Below are positions 43,194 to 50,418 of a stretch of DNA of 55,124 bases, one piece after another. The translations under genes were made by a program, and so were the position numbers. Source of the DNA: JBNJGB01 sp051747385 (lineage in GTDB: Bacteria; Myxococcota_A; UBA9042; PHBI01; JACKFB01); contig JBNJGB010000041.1 in assembly GCA_051747385.1 (NCBI GenBank), positions 1 to 55,124 on the forward strand, written 5' to 3'. Under the pieces are notes generated by a model. That model had not been told where the DNA came from. It saw only the letters and a list, made by a program, of their open reading frames with translations, and did no database searches. Position 1 is the first letter of the stretch; each line of letters starts with the position of its first letter.

Positions 43194-44375
43194 ATGATCC
43201 CGCGTCACGCAGCACCCACCGTCCTGGAGCTCGCCCGCGGCTTTCCTGCGGTCGTCGTGACCGGGCCCCGCCAGTCGGGCAAGACGACGCTGGTCAGGGC
43301 GTGCTTCCCCGATCGCCCCTACGTGTCGCTGGAGGCCCCGGACGAGCACGAGGCGGCGACCGAGGACCCGCGCGGCTTCCTGGCGCGCTTCCCCGACGGG
43401 GCGGTGCTCGACGAGGTCCAGCGCTGTCCCGAGCTCCTCAGCTACCTCCAGGGGATCCTCGACAGCGACGGCCGGATGGGCCTCTTCGTGCTGACGGGCT
43501 CTCAGCAGCTCGGGCTCCTCTCACAGGTCAGCCAGAGCCTGGCCGGACGGGTCGGGCTGGTCGATCTGCTCCCCTTCACGCTGGGGGAGCTGCAGGCGGC
43601 GGAGCGGGCCCCCGAGACCCTGGAGGCTCTGCTGTGGCGCGGCCTCTATCCGCCGATCTACGACCGCGCCGTGGATCCCGGGCGCTGGTACGCCTCCTAC
43701 GTGCGTACCTACGTGGAGCGCGACGTCCGCCAGATGGTCAACGTACGCGACCTCGCGACGTTCCAGCGCTTCCTCCGCATGTGCGCCGCCCGCACCGGCC
43801 AGCTCGTGAACCTCTCCGGGCTGGCGAGCGACTGCGGCGTCACCCACAACACGGCGCGCTCGTGGCTCTCCGTCCTCGAGGCCGGGTTCGTCGTGCACCG
43901 GCTCCAGCCGCACCACCGCAACTTCTCGAAGCGGCTGGTCAAGACCCCGAAGCTCTACTTCTGGGACGCCGGTCTGGCCGCGTGGCTCCTTGGGGTCCGG
44001 CGCGCCGAGGAGCTGGCGACGCACGCGATGCGCGGCCCCCTGTTCGAGACGTGGGCCGTGGCCGAGATCGCCAAGGCCTTCGCGAACCGCGGAGAGCCCC
44101 CGCCGCTCGCGTTCTGGCGCGACCGGGCCGGCCACGAGATCGACGTCCTCGTCGAGCGGGCCGGCACGGCCATCCCCGTGGAGGTGAAGTCCGGCCTGAC
44201 CGTCACGCGGGATCAGCTGAAGGGCCTCCGGTGGTTCAGCAACCTCGCGGGGGACGCCGTGACCGCACCGACCCTCATCTACGGCGGCGACCGGGTTCAC
44301 TCACGGGGTGAGGTCCGAGTCGTCGGCTGGCCCCACGTCCCCGGGTGGGTCGAATCGGAAGTGGCGCCCGACTGA
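43194..44375 (+). CDS. AAA ATPase with DUF4143 domain
   Basis: The product (393 aa) has an AAA_14-type ATPase domain with Walker A GPRQSGKT (24-31), Walker B AVLDEVQ and a sensor TGSQQ, then a winged-helix-like part and a C-terminal DUF4143 domain. The latter contains a PD-(D/E)XK-type pattern: HEIDVLVE, then IPVEVKSG. Such proteins are common, often mobile between genomes, and of poorly known function. It has no partner gene; the next gene faces it. Confidence 0.9.
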   Translation: MIPRHAAPTVLELARGFPAVVVTGPRQSGKTTLVRACFPDRPYVSLEAPDEHEAATEDPRGFLARFPDGAVLDEVQRCPELLSYLQGILDSDGRMGLFVLTGSQQLGLLSQVSQSLAGRVGLVDLLPFTLGELQAAERAPETLEALLWRGLYPPIYDRAVDPGRWYASYVRTYVERDVRQMVNVRDLATFQRFLRMCAARTGQLVNLSGLASDCGVTHNTARSWLSVLEAGFVVHRLQPHHRNFSKRLVKTPKLYFWDAGLAAWLLGVRRAEELATHAMRGPLFETWAVAEIAKAFANRGEPPPLAFWRDRAGHEIDVLVERAGTAIPVEVKSGLTVTRDQLKGLRWFSNLAGDAVTAPTLIYGGDRVHSRGEVRVVGWPHVPGWVESEVAPD

Positions 44376-44409
44376 CGAGAGCACCGATCGGGCGTGCGGA
44401 CCGCGGGTC

Positions 44410-44934
44410 TCAGCCCTCCTCGTCGCGGTGCTGGTCCGCGAGGTCCTCCCGGTGCCGTGCGAGCTCCAGGCGGGCGGCCCGACGGGCCTCGGCCTCGGCG
44501 TGCCGGAGCCTGTCGCGGGCCGTCTCCAGCCGCAGCGGCCGCACCTCCACCGGCGCCCCGTCGGCGTCCAGGGCCACGAAGGTCAGGTAGGCGCTCATGG
44601 CGTGGACGCGGTCGGCGGTGAGCGGGTCCTCGGCCTCCACGCGCACGCCCACCTCCATGGAGGTCCGGCCCGCGTAGTTCACCTGCCCCTTCAGGGTCAC
44701 GACCTGCCCGACCTTGATGGGCGCCAGGAAGCTGACGGCGTCCATGGAGGCCGTCACCACCACCCGCCGGGCGTGCCTCTGGGCGGCCATGGCGGCGCAG
44801 ACGTCGACCCACGCCATGATGGTCCCGCCGAAAGCCGTGCCCAGGGCGTTCGCGTGGGACGGCAGCAGGATCTCGTTCATCTCGACGGCCGAGGCCGCCG
44901 GCGTGGCGGGCTCGTCGGTGCGGGCGTCGCTCAT
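44410..44934 (-). CDS. Hotdog-fold acyl-CoA thioesterase (YciA-like)
   Basis: The product (174 aa) has the YciA/acyl-CoA hydrolase pattern: LPSHANALGTAFGGTIMAWVDVCAAMAA near residues 24-50, SMDAVSFLAPIKVGQVVTLKGQVNYAGRTSMEVGV, and YLTFVALDADG. It should hydrolyse acyl-CoA in the cytosol. The charged C-terminal extension (ERRAARLE-type coiled coil, about 135-174) is present a second time as a detached fragment at 41456-41590. Confidence 0.9.
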   Translation of the reverse strand: MSDARTDEPATPAASAVEMNEILLPSHANALGTAFGGTIMAWVDVCAAMAAQRHARRVVVTASMDAVSFLAPIKVGQVVTLKGQVNYAGRTSMEVGVRVEAEDPLTADRVHAMSAYLTFVALDADGAPVEVRPLRLETARDRLRHAEAEARRAARLELARHREDLADQHRDEEG

Positions 44935-45002
44935 GGGGACCTCCGGGCTGATGACGCCGAGTGGCTACACGATCCCGGTCCCCGCGTCACCCCCGTCCCG
45001 GG

Positions 45003-45190
45003 CCCTCGGAGGATCCGTCAGGGCAATCGCAAAGTCGGAGAAGTGAGGGTCGCCCGGCGGTACGGCGCCCGGCGCGGGATTGCACCCGCTCGGAAACGAT
45101 GGGTTTTGCGCGTCTGAGAGCAGGCAAGGGCAAGGGCAAGGGCAAAGGCAAGGGAGGGCGGTCGACTTTGCGACCGCCCTGGAGGATCCG
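45003..45190. repeat. Inverted copy of the repeat at 1-284
   Basis: In reverse complement this reads hairpin (GGGCGGTCG / CGACCGCCC, 45155-45178), hexamer tract (GCAAGG type, about 45120-45153), CTCTCAGACGCGCAAAACCC, and on to a diverged CTTTGCGATTGCCCTG end. The order matches 111-284. It accounts for most of the 340-bp interval 44935-45274, in which I see no gene. Confidence 0.85.
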
Positions 45191-45274
45191 TGTCCGGGGG
45201 TTCGGCCGGCCGGACGGAGTTGGTAACGTGTGTCTTCCACCCGACATCGATGCCCGAGACCCGGAGAGGTGACG

Positions 45275-46243
45275 ATGCGTACGTGGCCGACGACTCCACG
45301 GAGGGTGCTTCCCTCGATCCTCGCGACCTGGCTCATGGCGGCCCTCGCCCTGGCCCCCGGCGGCTGCGACGGCGACGGGGACGGCGGTACGTCGCCGCCG
45401 ATCGACGCGGGAGACGACGTCGCGGACGCCCAGCCGGACGCCGGCCCCGACGTCTCCGACGTGCAGGACGCCGACGCCGACACGGCCGCGGACGCCGAGC
45501 CGGACGCAGGCCCCGACGTGTCCGACGTCCAGGACGCCGACGCGGACGCCGTTGCCGACGCCGACACGGCCGCCGACGCCGACGATGGCTCGGACGGCTC
45601 GCTCACCTTCCGCTGGTCGTTCGACGAGGGCGAGCAGGGCTGGGAGGCGGACAAGAGCGACTACTCGGTGATCCAGGAGGACACCGTCGCCTTCGAGGGC
45701 AGCCTGACCGAGCGCCCCGGCGAGCTCGACACGGAGGGGACGGCCTGGCTGCTCGGCGGCACCAACGTCTCCGACGACCTCTTCATGTTCCTGAAGCGCG
45801 AGGTCGACGCCTCGGACGGGCTGGAGCCGAACACGCTCTACACGCTCGCCTGGACGATGCGCCTCGCCTCCGACGCCCAGTCCGGCTGCGCGGGCATCGG
45901 CGGCGCCCCCGGCGAGTCGGTCTACCTGAAGGCGGGCGCGAGCCCCGACGAGCCGACGCCCTTCGAGGACGACGGCTTCATCACCATCGACCTCGACAAG
46001 GCCAACCAGTCCCAGGGCGGCGCGGAGGCGTCGGTCGCCGGCGACATCGCCAACGGCGTCCAGTGCGGCGAGCAGCCCGAGGGCTACGTCGAAATCCAGC
46101 GCGAGCACGAGCACACCCACGCCGTGGCGACCGACGACCAGGGGCGCCTGTGGCTCGTCGTGGGCACCGACTCGGGCTTCGAGGGCCGCACCGAGCTGTA
46201 CTATCTGGAACTCGAGGTGACGCTGACCCCGTTCGGCGGCTGA
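45275..46243 (+). CDS. Asp/Ala-rich lipoprotein, unknown function
   Basis: The product (322 aa, ATG 45275 after GGAGAGG) has a signal ending LAPGGC and then a low-complexity linker (about 30-100) with two near-identical blocks (PDAGPDVSDVQDADAD). The globular part (about 105-322) is strand-rich: FRWSFDEGEQGWEADKSD, LYTLAWTMRLASDAQS, ELYYLELEVTLTPFGG, with one Cys pair. It resembles carbohydrate-binding-like jelly-roll lipoproteins of this group, but I cannot name a family. Likely surface anchored. Confidence 0.8.
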   Translation: MRTWPTTPRRVLPSILATWLMAALALAPGGCDGDGDGGTSPPIDAGDDVADAQPDAGPDVSDVQDADADTAADAEPDAGPDVSDVQDADADAVADADTAADADDGSDGSLTFRWSFDEGEQGWEADKSDYSVIQEDTVAFEGSLTERPGELDTEGTAWLLGGTNVSDDLFMFLKREVDASDGLEPNTLYTLAWTMRLASDAQSGCAGIGGAPGESVYLKAGASPDEPTPFEDDGFITIDLDKANQSQGGAEASVAGDIANGVQCGEQPEGYVEIQREHEHTHAVATDDQGRLWLVVGTDSGFEGRTELYYLELEVTLTPFGG

Positions 46244-46460
46244 CGTCCGACCCCCTCCGAGGTGGTCGGTACGCGCGCATTGCGACGCCACACACCGACG
46301 GCGAGCCCCACGGACGCTCGGGGGGATTGTTGACGTTCACCTCCGCATAGCAACGCTGCACCCGTCTCGCAAACGGCCCCTGCAACGCGGCGCGCGGACG
46401 AGCGCCCTCCCGGCGCCTGCGGACCCGGCACCGCGGGCCCCGGCACCGGCGGCCCGGACG

Positions 46461-46493
46461 TTGACACGAACCTCGTGCAGCACGAATCTCGTG
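46461..46493 (+). promoter_or_regulatory. Toxin-antitoxin promoter with double palindromic operator
   Basis: CACGAACCTCGTG (46465-46477) and CACGAATCTCGTG (46481-46493) are two near-identical 13-bp palindromes, 16 nt apart. They overlap a TTGACA -35 (46461-46466) and cover the likely -10 (GAATCT, 46484-46489). The layout fits autorepression by the ribbon-helix-helix antitoxin. The predicted transcript start falls at or next to the ATG at 46496, which has no Shine-Dalgarno, so the mRNA may be leaderless. Confidence 0.7.
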
Positions 46494-46495
46494 GC

Positions 46496-46720
46496 ATGAA
46501 GAACGTGACGGTTCGTGTGGAGGAGGACGTGGCGAGGTGGGCGAGGATCGAAGCGGCCCGCCGGGGGACGAGCGTCTCGCGCATGGTCGGTGAGATGCTC
46601 CGCGAGCGCATGCTCCAGGAAGAGGACTACGAGGCCGCCATGGCGACCTGGCGCTCGTTCCGTCCACGCCGGCTGAGCGCCGGGCCGTACCCCTCGCGGG
46701 ACGAGCTGCATGAGCGCTGA
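46496..46720 (+). CDS. Ribbon-helix-helix antitoxin
   Basis: The product (74 aa) starts at ATG 46496; an upstream ATG (46475) lies inside the operator and is less likely. MKNVTVRVEEDVARWARIEAARRGTSVSRMVGEMLRERM is an Arc/MetJ/CopG-type ribbon-helix-helix DNA-binding region; the acidic/aromatic C terminus (EEDYEAAMATWRSF) is suited to binding the toxin. It overlaps the toxin gene by 11 nt. Confidence 0.88.
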   Translation: MKNVTVRVEEDVARWARIEAARRGTSVSRMVGEMLRERMLQEEDYEAAMATWRSFRPRRLSAGPYPSRDELHER

Positions 46721-47165
46721 TTGCTTCGTCGACACGAACGTCTTCGTGTACGCCAGGGACACGGCCGATCCGGACAAGCAGGCTCGGGCCTACGACGTCG
46801 TCGACCGCCTCTGGGAGACGCGGCGAGGACGCGTGAGCGTTCAGGTCCTCCAGGAGCTGTACGTGACCGTCACGCGCAAGCTGGCGCACCCGCTCACGCC
46901 GGCCGACGCACGGCAGTACGTGCGTACGCTGGGCGCCTGGCGCCCCGTCGCGATGGAGGAGCGGCTCCTGGAGATGGCCTGGAGGATCGGGGATCGCTAC
47001 CGGCTGAGCTGGTGGGACTCCCTCATCGTGGCCGCGGCCCGCGGGTCGGGCTGCCGCTGGCTCGTCACCGAGGACCTGCAGGACGGACAGGACCTCGGAG
47101 GCCTGGAGGTCGTCGACCCCTTCCGGGGCGACGCACTCCGACGGCTGCACCTGGAGGACGCGTAG
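46710..47165 (+). CDS. PIN-domain toxin (VapC-like ribonuclease)
   Basis: The product (151 aa) is a PIN nuclease with the four acidic residues D8 (VDTNVFVYA), E49 (LQELYVTV), D103 (WWDSLIVAAA) and D122 (VTEDLQDG), all intact. Such toxins cut tRNA or rRNA when the antitoxin is degraded. The 11-nt overlap with the antitoxin indicates coupled translation. The intergenic stretch 47166-47420 (255 bp) has a CGCCTTGGCGCGAC core of the dispersed family near 47284 and no gene. Confidence 0.92.
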   Translation: MSADCFVDTNVFVYARDTADPDKQARAYDVVDRLWETRRGRVSVQVLQELYVTVTRKLAHPLTPADARQYVRTLGAWRPVAMEERLLEMAWRIGDRYRLSWWDSLIVAAARGSGCRWLVTEDLQDGQDLGGLEVVDPFRGDALRRLHLEDA

Positions 47166-47420
47166 GCCGCTGGTCGCGACCACGTCGCGCGGCCTGGCCC
47201 CGTCGCTGCGCCCCGAGCGCGATGCGCTCCGTGTGATGTCCCACCTCGCGGACGTCGTGACTGCGTCGCGCAACGCCCCGCTGCGCCTTGGCGCGACACG
47301 GCACCCGACGGTCCCCGCCCCGTCGCGGTCGCGGCCGGTAACCTCCGCGCGCTTGCGCACACGCTTCGGCACCCGTTAGCCTCCCGGCGTCCGATCCCGC
47401 TGCGCCTCCCCGGAGACCCC

Positions 47421-48230
47421 GTGACGCAAGACACCATCCCCCAGCCGGCCCGGGACGTCGACGCCTTCATCGACCGGTGGAAGGCCTCCGGCGGCGCGGA
47501 GATGGCCAACTTCCAGTCGTTCGTGAACGAGCTGTGCGACCTGCTCGGCGTCGCGCGGCCCGAGCCCACGCGGGAGCTGGAGGCCGACAACCGCTACGTC
47601 TTCGAGAAGGCGGTCGAGTTCCGCCACGGCGACGGCTCCACCAGCGGCGGCCGCATCGACCTGTACAAGGAGGGCTGCTTCGTCCTGGAGGCCAAGCAGG
47701 GCAGCGGCGGCGACTCCGCGCCCCCGGAGCCCTCCGTCCCCACGGGCTCGAAGCGCAAGCGCCGCCTCGGCACGGCCGTCCGCGGCACCCGCGGCTGGAC
47801 CCAGGCCATGGAGCGCGCCTACGGGTGGCCGGCGACGCTGACCGACGAGGAGATCCTGGAGCGCCTGGTCGCCCTGAACGCCGAGCGCGCCGAGGAGGAG
47901 GCCCGCGGCCACGTCCGCTGGCTCCGCCCCGACTTCCAGGCCCCCGACGAGGCCCAGGCCGACCTCCCCGGCACCGCCGCCCCCGACACCAAGGCCACCC
48001 CGGCGGCCAAGACCCCCACCCCGACGAAGCGCCTCCCCTGGCCCAAGACCCTCGTCGACCGCGTCCAGGCCGTCCGAACCGCCCTCCTGGCCCAACCGAA
48101 CCCCACCACCCCCGACACCCTGGCCCGCACCTTCAAGAACGCCCGCACCGACACCGTCACCGAAATCCTAGAAACCCTCGTAGCCCTGGGCCAGGCCCAC
48201 CCCACCCCCGACGGCCGGTTCGATGCGTAG
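47421..48230 (+). pseudogene. Restriction-methylation protein lacking its catalytic core
   Basis: The 269-aa frame is open, but joins two ends of a much larger protein. Residues 10-130 (IDRWKASGGAEMANFQSFVN, ELCDLLGV, RIDLYKEGCFVLEAKQG) match the N-terminal nuclease-like domain of MmeI-like/type IIG class I methyltransferases, with a PD-(D/E)XK-like D80...E90-x-K92. Residues 131-269 (GWPATLTDEEILERLVALNA, GHVRWLRPDFQ) match the extreme C terminus. The several-hundred-residue methyltransferase (NPPY-type) and specificity domains are absent; the junction is near 47811. It may be a decayed remnant, a mini-protein, or an assembly collapse. Confidence 0.7.
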
Positions 48231-48282
48231 ATGGGGCAGTCCGGTGACCATCCGACTTCTTCTCCCGGTCGAGAGGACGGCG

Positions 48283-48312
48283 TTGTGCCCCCGCCTGCGG
48301 TAGTGCTATTTA
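48283..48312 (+). promoter_or_regulatory. Candidate promoter for the ParB/nuclease/methylase cassette
   Basis: An extended -10, TGCTATTTA (TG at 48304, TATTTA 48307-48312), with TTGTGC (48283-48288) 18 nt upstream, lies about 30 nt before the ATG at 48344. It stands out in GC-rich surroundings. Confidence 0.45.
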
Positions 48313-48343
48313 TCCGCCCGCACCGGCAACAGGACGAAGGAAC

Positions 48344-49450
48344 ATGACCGCCGAGCGCCTAAACCAGAGTGATCTTGTATACATACCCGTCGAGCGACTG
48401 GCCCTAGATCTGGAGAACCCGCGTCTCCCCGAGGAGTCGGATGACTGGGATGAGAGCAGAACGGTGGCCTTCCTCAAGGACCGCCACAACCTTGACGAGA
48501 TCATCGAGTCGATGCTCAGCAACGGTTTCTTCCAGCAAGAGCCGCTGATCGTTCTGCGTGAGCCAGATGCTCGAACGAATCGCCACGTGGTGGTTGAGGG
48601 CAACCGACGCCTTGCCGCGCTCATGTTCATCCACGGTGTCGTCGACGGAGAGTACCTCGACGAAGAGCCGAGCGACCAACAGCTTCAGCGGCTCCAAGAG
48701 ATCCCTTGTGTCGTAGTCGATTCACGAGAGGCTGTTCGGACCTATTTGGGTTTCCGCCACATTGGAGGGATCAAGGATTGGAGCCCTGAAGCGAAGGCCC
48801 GCTTCGTCCGTGACGAGGTCGAGCGCGCAGCCGGCGATGGTGACCCATCCCCGTTTTATCGGGTGGGTCGCCTGTACGGAAGCAATTCCCAAGGGATCCG
48901 GAATCTGTACTTCGCTCTGGTGACGTTGCGCTACGCGAAGGAAGAATGTGGTCTGGACATCGCTTATGTTCAATATGAACGATTCGGTGTTTGGCAACGC
49001 CTCATGAACTCGGCTACGGTAAAAGAGTATATAGGATTCGGCAGCCCGCGCTCGTATTCGGAGATCCAAGACGCTTTGCACCGCTTGGATGGCGATCGGC
49101 TGAAGCAGGTGATCAAAGACCTATCCCCGCCGGCACACCGGCAAAGTGCTCTCGTTAGCGACTCACGTGATATCACGAAGTATGGGAAGGTACTCACCCA
49201 TCCTCGCGCGTTGGATGTGCTCCGAGAGACGCGAAACCTGGAAGCAGCCTATCAGGTTGTCCACGTAACTGATCTTCCGACGCGTATTGGGCGCATCGCG
49301 GCATCCCTGGAGGCAATGGAGGAACAGGTTCAAGACGCGCCGTGGTCAGACGAGCTTCATCACGCGGTCGAAGACCTGTATCGAGCCAGCCGCTCGATGA
49401 AGAGCGAACTGACGATGAAGCGCAGCGACGGCGATGCGGATGTGTCATGA
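48344..49450 (+). CDS. ParB/sulfiredoxin-fold protein, defence-island type
   Basis: The product (368 aa, ATG 48344 after AAGGA) has an N-terminal ParB/Srx domain: YIPVERLALDLENPRLPE, GFFQQEPLIVLREPD and the box VVVEGNRRLAALMFIHG (residues 83-99). The C-terminal two thirds are helical (LHRLDGDRLKQVIKDLSPP, AVEDLYRASRSMKSELT) without a clear partition-type helix-turn-helix. ParB-fold proteins can be CTPases or nucleases; which applies is unknown. Codon use is visibly more AT-rich than in the rest of the window. Its stop overlaps the next start (ATGA), so the three-gene cassette is translationally coupled. Confidence 0.8.
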   Translation: MTAERLNQSDLVYIPVERLALDLENPRLPEESDDWDESRTVAFLKDRHNLDEIIESMLSNGFFQQEPLIVLREPDARTNRHVVVEGNRRLAALMFIHGVVDGEYLDEEPSDQQLQRLQEIPCVVVDSREAVRTYLGFRHIGGIKDWSPEAKARFVRDEVERAAGDGDPSPFYRVGRLYGSNSQGIRNLYFALVTLRYAKEECGLDIAYVQYERFGVWQRLMNSATVKEYIGFGSPRSYSEIQDALHRLDGDRLKQVIKDLSPPAHRQSALVSDSRDITKYGKVLTHPRALDVLRETRNLEAAYQVVHVTDLPTRIGRIAASLEAMEEQVQDAPWSDELHHAVEDLYRASRSMKSELTMKRSDGDADVS

Positions 49451-50418
49451 GCGGATGTATCATCGAACCCGATGTCGAGGCCTACGGTAGTGATGCCCGG
49501 GCGAGCGCGTTGGCAGACGTTCTTGAGGTCCAAGCGCTGACCGGCTACTCGATGAATAAGTACCAGCTCGTTGACTACTGCGCTGATGCCAACTGGGGCC
49601 GTCGTTGGGCAGACAAATTCTCTGATGTCGGTGAGATATCTGCACCGACGTCGCCGACTGCAACGGAGATGGCTGAACATGCCATTGACTGCGTGCGATC
49701 GCGTGCTGAGTTGTTGGGTCCGAAGTATCCATTTGAAATTCTGAGAACAGGAGCGCTAGACCGCCGGACCGATTGTAGCGATCCTCTCGCCTACGATTTG
49801 ATGTTGGCGATAGCTCTTGCCCATTCTTATCCGGGTGTCGAAATCGGCGTCGCGCCCACCGAGTTCGTCGAGACCGTCTTCGTGCGGGGGCTGTGTGAGG
49901 CAGGGCTCTCTGCAGTAGGCCTTGCAGAACGCCGTCGGGCTGGAGGCGCCGACTACTTGAGCGTGGTGCGCTCCGCGTGCGAAGAAATTGGCTTGGATGG
50001 CGATGCAAGCCGAGCTCCGCGAAGAACAGGTGCACACGACGGTGGAGTGGACATACTCGCCCATTTGCCGCTAGGCCTCCGTCGGAGAAGCGCTGTCGCC
50101 ATTGTGGCTCAAGTCACGTGTGCCAACAGTGAGCGGTGGGGCGATAAGTTTAGCGAGACCCGCTCAAGTATGTGGCAGGCCATTCTTGGTAATGAGGTGT
50201 CTCCGATTCCCGTGTTGGCGCTCCCCTACCACGTGGACCACAAGCAACTACATTACCTCGAACAGGGCAGCAAAGGAATTGTGCTTGATCGATTGGCTAT
50301 TGCAGCTCTTTTGAATTCTCTCACACCAGACGAAAAGCGCGTGGCAGAACGTCTGTGGCAGATATCAGTGGAGGCCCCTCGCTGGGCACCTTCTGGCGCT
50401 GTCCGGAGGAGTGCATGA
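49447..50418 (+). CDS. Putative restriction-endonuclease-like protein
   Basis: The product is 323 aa from ATG 49447. The N-terminal part is helical with no recognised domain. The C-terminal part carries DGGVD (198-202), a strand AIVAQVTCA with Q222 and C225, and W231/K234 (ERWGDKF). Acidic turn plus strand is reminiscent of PD-(D/E)XK nucleases, in a variant where E-x-K is replaced by Q-x-T/C followed by WxxK. Its place between a ParB-like gene and a C5 methyltransferase, with ATGA overlaps on both sides, makes a restriction role plausible. Assignment is inference; I do not know the family name. Confidence 0.65.
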   Translation: MSGCIIEPDVEAYGSDARASALADVLEVQALTGYSMNKYQLVDYCADANWGRRWADKFSDVGEISAPTSPTATEMAEHAIDCVRSRAELLGPKYPFEILRTGALDRRTDCSDPLAYDLMLAIALAHSYPGVEIGVAPTEFVETVFVRGLCEAGLSAVGLAERRRAGGADYLSVVRSACEEIGLDGDASRAPRRTGAHDGGVDILAHLPLGLRRRSAVAIVAQVTCANSERWGDKFSETRSSMWQAILGNEVSPIPVLALPYHVDHKQLHYLEQGSKGIVLDRLAIAALLNSLTPDEKRVAERLWQISVEAPRWAPSGAVRRSA

